Assembly: GCA_903831545.1 (NCBI GenBank) | Contig: CAIKYI010000358.1 | Location: forward strand, 1 to 5,016 | DNA: 5,016 bases | Reading direction: 5' to 3' | Source of the DNA: an uncultured Methylobacter sp. | Lineage (GTDB): Bacteria > Pseudomonadota > Gammaproteobacteria > Methylococcales > Methylomonadaceae | Shown: piece after piece, positions 1 to 5,016 of the stretch | How the letters are laid out: every line of letters begins with the position of its first letter | Position numbering within the stretch: the first letter of the stretch is position 1 | Notes under the pieces: model-generated | The model's input: only the letters and a program-made list of their open reading frames with translations | Database searches by the model: none | What the model was told of the DNA's origin: nothing | Position numbers and translations under genes: made by a program

Positions 1-132
1 CTGGTGTTGTGCCGTGATAATAATGTACCTATGCGGGTAATGAATATTTTTGAGCAGGGTGCGGTAATGAGATTGATGAAGGGCGAAGAGATAGGGTCCC
101 TTATTGAACGAGGAACAGATAATGATAAGTGA
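1..132 (+). CDS. pyrH: UMP kinase, C-terminal fragment (5' end outside window)
   Basis: Frame 1 is open from the first base to TGA at 130-132 and gives the last 43 residues of a protein. The stretch [19 protein letters not shown] followed by EEIGSLI matches the C-terminus of bacterial UMP kinase (in E. coli PIRVFNMNKPGAL...MGEKEGTLI), the amino-acid-kinase-fold enzyme that phosphorylates UMP to UDP with ATP in the cytoplasm. The catalytic and nucleotide-binding parts lie upstream, outside the window, so function is inferred from this tail plus the neighbour frr, which follows pyrH in most bacteria. The tail runs several residues past the E. coli end (about ERGTDNDK), and this extension carries the Shine-Dalgarno and start codon of frr. 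The family assignment is sound; nothing can be said about the missing N-terminal part. Confidence 0.9.
   Translation: MVLCRDNNVPMRVMNIFEQGAVMRLMKGEEIGSLIERGTDNDK
110..115 (+). promoter_or_regulatory. Shine-Dalgarno of frr inside the pyrH tail
   Basis: GAGGAA lies 6 bases before ATG 122 and is the best ribosome-binding site in the window. It settles the frr start in favour of ATG 122: the upstream in-frame TTG at 104 has no comparable site at the right distance. It is contained entirely within pyrH coding sequence. Confidence 0.8.
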
Positions 133-679
133 TATTCAACAAGATGCATCAACTCGTATGAGCAAAAGTATTGATGCTTTAAAACATGAATTCTCAAAAA
201 TAAGAACCGGTAGGGCTCACCCCAGTTTATTGGATCAGATCAGCGTTTCGTACTACGGTACCGAATCGGCGCTATCTCAAGTTGCAAATATTGCAGTCGA
301 AGATGCTCGTACTTTGACGATTACGCCTTGGGAAAAAGGTATGGTGCAAGCGATTGAAAAAGCCATTATGAAATCGGATTTAGGTTTGAATCCAGCTACC
401 AACGGTATGGTTATTCGTATTCCATTACCAGCATTAACAGAGGAGCGCCGTCGCAATCTGGTTAAAGTTGTCAAGAATGAAGCGGAAAATGGTCGTGTTG
501 CAATCAGGAATATTCGTCGTGATGCAAATTCGACTGTAAAAGAAGCTTTAAAAGAAAAAACCATTTCTGAAGACGAGGCCCATGCTGCTGAAGAAAAAAT
601 TCAAAAACTGACCGATCAGTATGTAAAAGAGGTAGAGACTTTGCTGGAAGCAAAAGAAGCAGATTTACTGTCAATGTAA
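122..679 (+). CDS. frr: Ribosome recycling factor
   Basis: This 185-residue protein is the same length as E. coli RRF. Together with EF-G, RRF splits the post-termination ribosome into subunits in the cytoplasm. I start it at ATG 122, giving MISDIQQDA, which matches E. coli MISDIRKDA; GAGGAA at 110-115 sits 6 bases upstream. The frame is open further, to a TTG at 104, but that would add six residues not found in the family. Visible landmarks are [14 protein letters not shown] (residues 25-38, the hinge into domain II), YYGT (44-47), DLGLNP (86-91), [10 protein letters not shown] (101-110) and [11 protein letters not shown] (126-136) with Arg132, important in E. coli RRF. Residues about 1-30 and 106-185 form the three-helix bundle; 31-105 form the small beta domain. 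The start overlaps the pyrH end by 11 bases, so translation is probably coupled to pyrH. Confidence 0.98.
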   Translation: MISDIQQDASTRMSKSIDALKHEFSKIRTGRAHPSLLDQISVSYYGTESALSQVANIAVEDARTLTITPWEKGMVQAIEKAIMKSDLGLNPATNGMVIRIPLPALTEERRRNLVKVVKNEAENGRVAIRNIRRDANSTVKEALKEKTISEDEAHAAEEKIQKLTDQYVKEVETLLEAKEADLLSM

Positions 680-681
680 TT

Positions 682-685
682 GGAA
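682..685 (+). promoter_or_regulatory. Short Shine-Dalgarno of uppS
   Basis: GGAA is followed by 8 bases and then ATG 694, in the 14-base gap between frr and uppS. It is a modest site but the only purine-rich match available. It supports the 694 start, which also places Asp26 at the same residue number as in E. coli. Confidence 0.5.
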
Positions 686-693
686 TTTAAGCA

Positions 694-1470
694 ATGTCTA
701 CGGATGACTCCAACAGTTTAGAATTAGCAAGTAATTCTTCTATTCCTCGCCATATCGCCATTATTATGGATGGTAATGGCCGCTGGGCTCAGAAAAGGTT
801 TATGCCGCGTGCTATTGGTCATCAGGCTGGAGTTAAAGCTGTACGAAAAATTGTGGAGTACTGTGCTCGCCAGGAAGTTAAGGTTTTAACCTTATTTGCA
901 TTTAGCAGTGAAAACTGGCGTCGTCCTGAAGAAGAAGTTTCATTGTTGATGGGACTGTTTACGGCGACTTTGCAAAGAGAAATCAACAAGCTTGATCGTA
1001 ATAACATCCGTTTGCGCTTTATTGGCGACAGAACCAAGTTTTCCGACAAGTTACAGGAAAAAATGCTGGAAGGTGAATTCCAGACAAAAGACAATAATGC
1101 TTTAACGCTGGTTGTTGCTGCAAATTACGGGGGGCGCTGGGATATGAGTCAGGCGTTCCAAACAATTATGGAAAAGATAATGGCAGGTGACCTGGAAAGT
1201 CAGGATATTAGCGAGCAGCTAATTAATCAGTATTTATCAACTTCAGATCTACCAGAACCCGACTTGTTTATTAGAACCGGCGGCGAACAACGCGTTAGCA
1301 ATTTTCTATTATGGCAGCTCGCTTATACAGAGCTGTATTTTACTGAAACACTTTGGCCGGATTTTGATCAGCATTCACTTGAAGACGCCATCAAAAGTTT
1401 TAAAAGCCGACAAAGACGTTTTGGTCATACCGGAGAACAGATGCTTGATAAATCGATTACTTTAATTTGA
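694..1470 (+). CDS. uppS: Undecaprenyl diphosphate synthase (cis-prenyltransferase)
   Basis: This 258-residue protein is E. coli-like in length (253) and even in residue numbering. It adds eight IPP units in cis to farnesyl diphosphate, making the C55 carrier used for peptidoglycan and other surface polysaccharides, on the cytoplasmic face of the inner membrane. Motifs are IAIIMDGNGRWA (21-32) with the catalytic Asp26 that holds Mg2+ and diphosphate, GHQAG with His43, TLFAFSSENWRRP (66-78) with Ser71, Glu73, Asn74 and Trp75, AANYGGRWD (142-150), and IRTGGEQRVSNFLLWQ (193-208) with Arg194, Glu198 and Arg200, then TELYF with Glu213. All key family residues are present. The first 18 residues are poorly conserved. 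The start is ATG 694, with GGAA at 682-685 eight bases upstream and only 14 bases after the frr stop, consistent with cotranscription with frr. Confidence 0.97.
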   Translation: MSTDDSNSLELASNSSIPRHIAIIMDGNGRWAQKRFMPRAIGHQAGVKAVRKIVEYCARQEVKVLTLFAFSSENWRRPEEEVSLLMGLFTATLQREINKLDRNNIRLRFIGDRTKFSDKLQEKMLEGEFQTKDNNALTLVVAANYGGRWDMSQAFQTIMEKIMAGDLESQDISEQLINQYLSTSDLPEPDLFIRTGGEQRVSNFLLWQLAYTELYFTETLWPDFDQHSLEDAIKSFKSRQRRFGHTGEQMLDKSITLI

Positions 1471-1476
1471 TCATTA

Positions 1477-1505
1477 GGTAGTAAAAATAACCTGCCATTA
1501 TTTTC
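1477..1505 (+). terminator. Weak terminator-like hairpin after uppS
   Basis: GGTAG at 1477-1481 can pair with CTGCC at 1492-1496 (five pairs, one of them G-U) around a 10-base loop, and is followed by ATTATTTTC. An alternative A/T-only fold pairs AAAATAA (1484-1490) with TTATTTT (1498-1504). The position, 6 bases after the uppS stop, is right for an intrinsic terminator. The stem is short and the tail is interrupted by A, so at most partial termination would be expected. Confidence 0.2.
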
Positions 1506-1534
1506 TGATAAATAAAAAACTAGTTCACTATATT
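1505..1534 (+). promoter_or_regulatory. Candidate sigma70-type promoter upstream of cdsA
   Basis: CTGATA at 1505-1510 (4 of 6 against TTGACA) and TATATT at 1529-1534 (5 of 6 against TATAAT) are 18 bases apart. Transcription would begin near 1541, giving a leader of about 47 bases before cdsA. A+T-rich DNA yields such pairs by chance, so confidence is low. Confidence 0.3.
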
Positions 1535-1549
1535 CTTTAACTTAGTGAA
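1524..1549 (+). repeat. 7-bp inverted repeat in the cdsA upstream region
   Basis: TTCACTA (1524-1530) and TAGTGAA (1543-1549) are perfect reverse complements separated by 12 bases. The right arm runs into A residues rather than T, and on the minus strand the T run comes before the stem, so it does not look like an intrinsic terminator on either strand. It overlaps both promoter candidates and could be an operator-like site or a small leader hairpin. Chance occurrence in A+T-rich DNA is also possible. Confidence 0.35.
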
Positions 1550-1566
1550 AAAAACAACACTTCTAA
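1539..1566 (+). promoter_or_regulatory. Candidate sigmaE (RpoE)-type promoter upstream of cdsA-dxr-rseP
   Basis: AACTT (1539-1543) matches the core of the sigmaE -35 element GGAACTT, but the two leading G positions are T. TCTAA (1562-1566) matches the -10 core of GTCTAA, with T in place of the G. There are 18 bases between the two cores. Transcription would start about 1571-1574. The idea is attractive because rseP, in the same gene string, encodes the protease that activates sigmaE in E. coli and rseP there has been reported under sigmaE control. The missing GG makes this a weak call. Confidence 0.22.
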
Positions 1567-1587
1567 CTTCATCCAATAATTATAAAA

Positions 1588-2469
1588 ATGTTACTACAGC
1601 GAATTATTACTGCATTAATTCTGGTTCCCTTGTTTGTGCTTGCTGTGTTTCAGCTGTCATCGGAATATTTTTCTTTGCTGATAGCTTTAATCACCCTATT
1701 GGCAGCTTGGGAGTGGACTAACCTGATTGGTATTAATACGTTGCTTAAACGTGGATTATTTCTAGTGGCGTTAATTTTGCCCATGCTTTGGCTGCAATTT
1801 TGGACCCAATTTTTGGAGTTGGTCGCGCAAAAATTTGATTGGCCGGATGTTAGGGACTATTCGGGGGCTTTGGAATGGCTGGTTACTGTCCCGGTTTTAT
1901 TCTGGGTATTGACTATGATATTAATCAGAACCAATCCGGAAGCTGTATTAAAGCTTAAGCTGCGGGTTCCGTATAAGGCATTGATTGGTTGGCTTGTTTT
2001 ATTGGCAACCTGGCTGTTTATGAGCAGGATGAGAGCTTTTTACGGCTCGGAAATGACGTTGTATTTTTTGTTTTTGATTTGGGCAGCGGATATTGCCGCT
2101 TATTTTACAGGCAAGAAGTTTGGTAAAACCAAGCTGTCTCCCGAAATTAGTCCGGGTAAAACTGTCCAGGGTATGTATGGTGCTTTAATAGCGGGTGCTG
2201 TTTGGGCAAGTGTTTTTGTTACTTATTATGCTTTCCGTAATGGTTTTAACTTTATGAGGATATCAGATTTTATCCTGCTGTCTGTTTTGACAGTATTGAT
2301 ATCTGTTTATGGCGATTTGTTCTTTAGCGTGGTGAAGCGTCAGCGTGGGGTTAAAGATACCGGATCCATACTACCTGGTCACGGTGGAATATTGGATAGA
2401 ATTGACAGTTTGATTGCCGCAATTCCATTTTTCTATGCCGGCGTAGTAGTGATAGGGCTAATGTCATGA
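1588..2469 (+). CDS. cdsA: Phosphatidate cytidylyltransferase (CDP-diglyceride synthase)
   Basis: This 293-residue protein (E. coli 285) is an integral inner-membrane enzyme. It converts phosphatidic acid and CTP to CDP-diacylglycerol and diphosphate, the branch point to phosphatidylethanolamine, phosphatidylglycerol and cardiolipin. About eight or nine hydrophobic segments are visible, roughly at residues 5-22, 27-45, 56-72, 97-113, 130-146, 157-175, 198-216, 226-246 and 274-292. The family signature is complete in two parts: [13 protein letters not shown] (247-259) and [12 protein letters not shown] (262-273), including Lys250, Arg251, Lys256, Asp257, His265, Asp270 and Asp273. [16 protein letters not shown] (165-180) with Asp168 and ISPGKT (187-192) are also typical. 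The ATG at 1588 gives [12 protein letters not shown], which aligns with E. coli MLKYRLISAFVL, so the start is well supported even though no Shine-Dalgarno precedes it. The stop overlaps the dxr start by 4 bases. Confidence 0.97.
   Translation: MLLQRIITALILVPLFVLAVFQLSSEYFSLLIALITLLAAWEWTNLIGINTLLKRGLFLVALILPMLWLQFWTQFLELVAQKFDWPDVRDYSGALEWLVTVPVLFWVLTMILIRTNPEAVLKLKLRVPYKALIGWLVLLATWLFMSRMRAFYGSEMTLYFLFLIWAADIAAYFTGKKFGKTKLSPEISPGKTVQGMYGALIAGAVWASVFVTYYAFRNGFNFMRISDFILLSVLTVLISVYGDLFFSVVKRQRGVKDTGSILPGHGGILDRIDSLIAAIPFFYAGVVVIGLMS
2454..2457 (+). promoter_or_regulatory. Shine-Dalgarno of dxr at the end of cdsA
   Basis: AGGG lies 8 bases before ATG 2466, within the last codons of cdsA. With the ATGA overlap of stop and start (2466-2469) it fits translational coupling and supports the dxr start, which yields the expected N-terminal GATGSIG motif at residues 8-14. 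Confidence 0.5.
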
Positions 2470-3650
2470 AAGGTATTTGCATCCTCGGAGCAACAGGTTC
2501 AATCGGCGTCAGCACTTTAGATGTGGTAGCTCGACATAGCCATTTATATAAGGTTATCGCGTTAACAGCTAATACTAATATTGATGCGCTTTATGAGCAA
2601 TGTCTTGAACATCATCCTGAATTTGTTGTTGTTGTAGATAAGTCCAAAGCTCTGGTTTTTGAAGAAAAAATTAAAAAATCATCTATTGCTGATATAAAAG
2701 TATTGTCTGGGGCTAAAGCTTTGGAGCAGGTTGCAACGCTTGATAATGTCGATTCAGTCATGGCCGCTATTGTTGGCGCGGCAGGATTGTTACCGAGTTT
2801 GGCAGCGGCAAAAGCAGGTAAAACGATATTGCTGGCAAACAAAGAAGCCTTGGTTATGTCAGGTTCAATCTTCATGCAGGCTGTTAGCGATTCAGGCGCA
2901 CAATTGTTACCCATCGATAGCGAGCATAATGCGATCTTTCAATGTATGCCGGCCGGTTATAAAACCGGTATGCAAGCCAAAGAGGCACGTCGTATCTTAC
3001 TGACGGCTTCCGGTGGACCTTTTCGTGAAACGCCTGTTGAGCAACTGGTTAATGTTACCCCTGACCAGGCCGTGGCTCATCCAAATTGGGATATGGGCAG
3101 AAAAATTTCTGTGGATTCGGCAACCATGATGAATAAAGGCCTGGAGATGATTGAGGCCTGTATTTTATTTAATATGACACCGGATCAAATTCAGGTGGTG
3201 ATACATCCGCAAAGCGTTATCCATTCGATGGTGGATTATGTCGATGGTACTGTTTTAGCGCAAATGGGCAATCCTGATATGCGGATACCTATCGCTTATT
3301 CCATGGCTTGGCCGAAGCGCTTCGATTCGGGTGTTGAACCACTCAATATTTTTGATGTCGGGCGTATGGATTTTCAGGAGCCTGATCTGGAGCGGTTTCC
3401 CTGTCTTCGATTAGCTTATGAAGCCATTGCTGCCGGTGGCATCATGCCGACCATTTTAAATGCGGCCAATGAAATTGCAGTAGAGGCGTTCTTAAATGAA
3501 ACAGTTCGATTTACTGATATTCCGGTCATTATCGAAGGTTGTATGAAACAATTTGGGCTTAAATCTGCTGATACTCTGGAAATTATTTTAGAAGCGGATC
3601 AACAAGCCAGACAAGTATCTTTGAATATTATTGCCGAACTAAATCATTAA
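2466..3650 (+). CDS. dxr: 1-deoxy-D-xylulose 5-phosphate reductoisomerase
   Basis: This 394-residue protein (also called IspC) has the usual family length of about 398. It rearranges and reduces DXP to 2-C-methyl-D-erythritol 4-phosphate with NADPH, the committed step of the MEP isoprenoid pathway, in the cytoplasm. In order it shows the NADPH-binding GATGSIG (8-14), AIVGAAGL (101-108), [12 protein letters not shown] (122-133), the metal site [11 protein letters not shown] (149-159) with Asp151 and Glu153, [12 protein letters not shown] (179-190), the flexible-loop [23 protein letters not shown] in two parts with His205, Trp208 and Met210 (205-217) and Ser218, Asn223, Lys224 and Glu227 (218-227), then [10 protein letters not shown] (247-256) and [13 protein letters not shown] (268-280). 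These match the E. coli active-site set offset by a few residues. All catalytic residues are present. Its product feeds the FPP and IPP that UppS uses. Confidence 0.98.
   Translation: MKGICILGATGSIGVSTLDVVARHSHLYKVIALTANTNIDALYEQCLEHHPEFVVVVDKSKALVFEEKIKKSSIADIKVLSGAKALEQVATLDNVDSVMAAIVGAAGLLPSLAAAKAGKTILLANKEALVMSGSIFMQAVSDSGAQLLPIDSEHNAIFQCMPAGYKTGMQAKEARRILLTASGGPFRETPVEQLVNVTPDQAVAHPNWDMGRKISVDSATMMNKGLEMIEACILFNMTPDQIQVVIHPQSVIHSMVDYVDGTVLAQMGNPDMRIPIAYSMAWPKRFDSGVEPLNIFDVGRMDFQEPDLERFPCLRLAYEAIAAGGIMPTILNAANEIAVEAFLNETVRFTDIPVIIEGCMKQFGLKSADTLEIILEADQQARQVSLNIIAELNH
2953..2968 (+). repeat. Perfect 6-bp hairpin inside dxr
   Basis: CCGGTT and AACCGG flank a 4-base loop ATAA, and a G-U pair can extend the stem by one. 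It lies within coding sequence for roughly AGYKTGM of Dxr (residues 163-169) and is not followed by a T run, so it is not an intrinsic terminator. It may simply reflect codon choice. Confidence 0.4.
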
Positions 3651-5011
3651 TGGATTTTTTGCATACGCTATTTTATTTTCTGGTTGCCATCAGTATTTTG
3701 GTTTCCATTCATGAATTTGGACACTTTTGGGTTGCCCGTAAAGTCGGGGTAAAAGTACTCAGGTTTTCGATCGGTTTTGGTAAGGTTTTATATTCCTATC
3801 AGACCGATGCCAATGCCACAGAATATGTGCTATCGGCAATTCCGCTGGGTGGTTATGTAAAGATGGTTGATGAGCGGGAAGGCGAAGTTAAACAGGCTGA
3901 TTTGCCATTTGCGTTTAATCGCCAATCATTATTTTCAAGAATAGCCATAGTAGCTGCTGGCCCCTTATTCAATCTGGCACTAGCTGTTGTCTTGTTTTGG
4001 AGTGTGCTGGTTATTGGCGAAATCGGCATAAAACCAATACTTGGTGCCGTTGCGCAGGTAACTTTGGCAAGCGAAGCTGGCTTTGTTGAAGGCGATGAAA
4101 TTATTGCCATAAACGACAAAATAACGCCAACATGGACTGAGGTCATGACCGTACTGGCCTCTACCGCACTCGAAGGTGAGCTGAACATTAATGTTGCTGT
4201 AAAAAGTAGTGATGATCAGCATAATATCAGGACGCTCAAGCTGTCAGGCAAGGATACTGAAGACCCGGATCAACTATATCAACATTTGGGTTTTAAGCCT
4301 TGGACTCCAAAATTAAAGGCGATTATAGGTAAGGTATTGCCTGATAGCGCAGCATTGGCTGCCGGTCTACAGCAAGGCGATTTGATAGTGAGCGCAGATG
4401 ACGTAACTGTTAAAGACTGGATGCAATGGGTAGACGTGGTAAAAAGTCATGGCGATATTGTCATAAAGCTTGTTATTGAACGGGATGGAGTCAGGCTTCC
4501 GATAGACATTACCCCTAAAGGTGTTCAGACTGGTGACAAAACCGAGGGTAAGGTCGGTGCTTCCGTTTATGTGCCAGATGAACTGATGAAGTCTATGCGT
4601 GTTGAATATGCCTTGTCCCCGCTGGCTGCAATTCCTGTTGCGATTGAAACTACTTATTTTTATTCCTTAAGCAGTTTGAAAATGATGGGAAAAATGTTGG
4701 TTGGTGAAGCATCGGTTAAGAATTTGAGTGGACCTATCAGTATTGCCGAATACGCGGGTCAATCTGCCACGATGGGCGTAGCGCCGTTTATAAAATTCAT
4801 GGCTCTGGTTAGCGTCAGTTTAGGCGTATTGAATTTATTGCCAATACCGGTTCTGGATGGTGGGCATTTACTGTTTTTTGCGATAGAAGGACTAAAAGGC
4901 AGTCCGGTGTCCGAAAAGATGCAACTTTTCTTTCAACAAATAGGCATTGCATTGCTTTTGTCATTAATGGCATTGGCTATGTTTTTAGATGTTGAGCGTT
5001 TATTTCAATAA
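3650..5011 (+). CDS. rseP: Site-2 zinc metalloprotease RseP (regulated intramembrane proteolysis)
   Basis: This 453-residue protein (E. coli 450; MucP in Pseudomonas) is an inner-membrane zinc protease. In relatives it makes the second cut of the anti-sigma factor RseA, releasing sigmaE, and also removes remnant signal peptides. The zinc motif HEFGH is at 21-25 in the first membrane segment (about 5-27), with catalytic Glu22. The third zinc ligand is Asp403 in PVLDGGH (400-406). IGFG (41-44) and the PLGGYVKM loop (65-72) match the conserved substrate-handling elements. A second membrane segment is at about 98-122. Two periplasmic PDZ domains follow (about 125-212 and 222-305; note AGLQQGDLIVSADD, 238-251). 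NLSGPISIAE (358-367) and two C-terminal membrane segments (about 378-398 and 428-447) complete the family layout. The start ATG overlaps the dxr stop (TAATG), with no clear Shine-Dalgarno, so translation probably depends on dxr. The expected next gene, bamA, lies outside the window. Confidence 0.97.
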   Translation: MDFLHTLFYFLVAISILVSIHEFGHFWVARKVGVKVLRFSIGFGKVLYSYQTDANATEYVLSAIPLGGYVKMVDEREGEVKQADLPFAFNRQSLFSRIAIVAAGPLFNLALAVVLFWSVLVIGEIGIKPILGAVAQVTLASEAGFVEGDEIIAINDKITPTWTEVMTVLASTALEGELNINVAVKSSDDQHNIRTLKLSGKDTEDPDQLYQHLGFKPWTPKLKAIIGKVLPDSAALAAGLQQGDLIVSADDVTVKDWMQWVDVVKSHGDIVIKLVIERDGVRLPIDITPKGVQTGDKTEGKVGASVYVPDELMKSMRVEYALSPLAAIPVAIETTYFYSLSSLKMMGKMLVGEASVKNLSGPISIAEYAGQSATMGVAPFIKFMALVSVSLGVLNLLPIPVLDGGHLLFFAIEGLKGSPVSEKMQLFFQQIGIALLLSLMALAMFLDVERLFQ

Positions 5012-5016
5012 TTAAG

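Larger units (their letters stand above)
1471..1587 (+). other. A+T-rich intergenic region between uppS and cdsA
   Basis: This is the only gap longer than about 15 bases in the window. It contains no credible reading frame. From the uppS end onward it shows a weak hairpin with a U-rich tail (1477-1505), a sigma70-like hexamer pair (1505-1510 and 1529-1534), a 7-bp inverted repeat (1524-1549), a sigmaE-like pair (1539-1543 and 1562-1566), and a stretch without any G from 1548 to 1587 leading straight to the cdsA ATG. Together these suggest that cdsA-dxr-rseP may have its own transcription start in addition to read-through from upstream; that is inference, not proof. Confidence 0.7.

Noticed and set aside
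104..121. An in-frame TTG start would extend Frr by six residues
   Set aside because: ATG 122 has a good Shine-Dalgarno at the right distance and gives the family's exact N-terminus and 185-residue length; the extension has no counterpart.
277..564. Minus-strand open frame of 95 codons across frr
   Set aside because: It lies opposite a strongly conserved gene, has no recognisable motif and its codons only mirror frr.
682..703. GGAATTT followed by GTCTAC near the uppS start, resembling sigmaE elements
   Set aside because: The two parts are only about 10 bases apart, far too close for a sigmaE promoter.
822..1094. Minus-strand open frame of 90 codons across uppS
   Set aside because: Antisense shadow of conserved uppS coding sequence with no family features.
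2612..3003. A minus-strand frame (2612-2914) and a second plus-strand frame (2731-3003) inside dxr
   Set aside because: Both overlap the conserved NADPH and metal-binding part of Dxr and show composition typical of out-of-frame translation.
3853..4222. Two overlapping minus-strand frames within rseP
   Set aside because: They lie opposite the first PDZ region and second membrane segment of RseP, with no motif or plausible start signal.
1..5016. Search for CRISPR arrays, tRNA or rRNA genes, insertion sequences, attachment sites or defence genes
   Set aside because: No repeated spacer pattern, tRNA-like fold, transposase or terminal repeats were seen; coding sequence for six known housekeeping genes fills nearly all of the window.

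Overview
This window is a compact block of housekeeping genes, all on the + strand, covering almost every base. In order it holds the 3' end of pyrH (UMP kinase), frr (ribosome recycling factor), uppS (undecaprenyl diphosphate synthase), cdsA (phosphatidate cytidylyltransferase), dxr/ispC (DXP reductoisomerase) and rseP (site-2 zinc protease). This is the translation / envelope-biogenesis cluster that in many Gammaproteobacteria runs rpsB-tsf-pyrH-frr-...-rseP-bamA. The order frr-uppS-cdsA-dxr-rseP is, as I recall, the Pseudomonas-type arrangement; E. coli has dxr between frr and uppS. The proteins align residue for residue with E. coli at many functional sites, so a gammaproteobacterium is very likely. 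A methanotroph-like lineage (Methylococcales) is only an impression from the protein style and was not tested.

Layout. Positions 1-132 are the tail of pyrH, which overlaps the frr start by 11 bases. frr and uppS are 14 bases apart. The only real gap is 1471-1587 (117 bp, very A+T rich). It holds a weak terminator-like hairpin, two low-confidence promoter candidates (sigma70-like and sigmaE-like) and a 40-base leader with no G before the cdsA ATG. After it, cdsA/dxr overlap by 4 bases (ATGA) and dxr/rseP by 1 base (TAATG). rseP ends 5 bases before the window end; bamA would be expected next but is not visible.

How the genes work together. Dxr makes the committed MEP-pathway intermediate that leads to IPP/DMAPP and FPP. 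UppS turns FPP plus IPP into the C55 lipid carrier for peptidoglycan and other surface glycans. CdsA makes CDP-diacylglycerol for phospholipids. RseP is the inner-membrane protease that in relatives completes release of the envelope-stress factor sigmaE. pyrH and frr supply UDP and ribosome recycling.

Nothing here looks like a previously undescribed system. The points worth a second look are regulatory: the uppS-cdsA gap as a possible transcript boundary, and cdsA and rseP starts without a visible Shine-Dalgarno.
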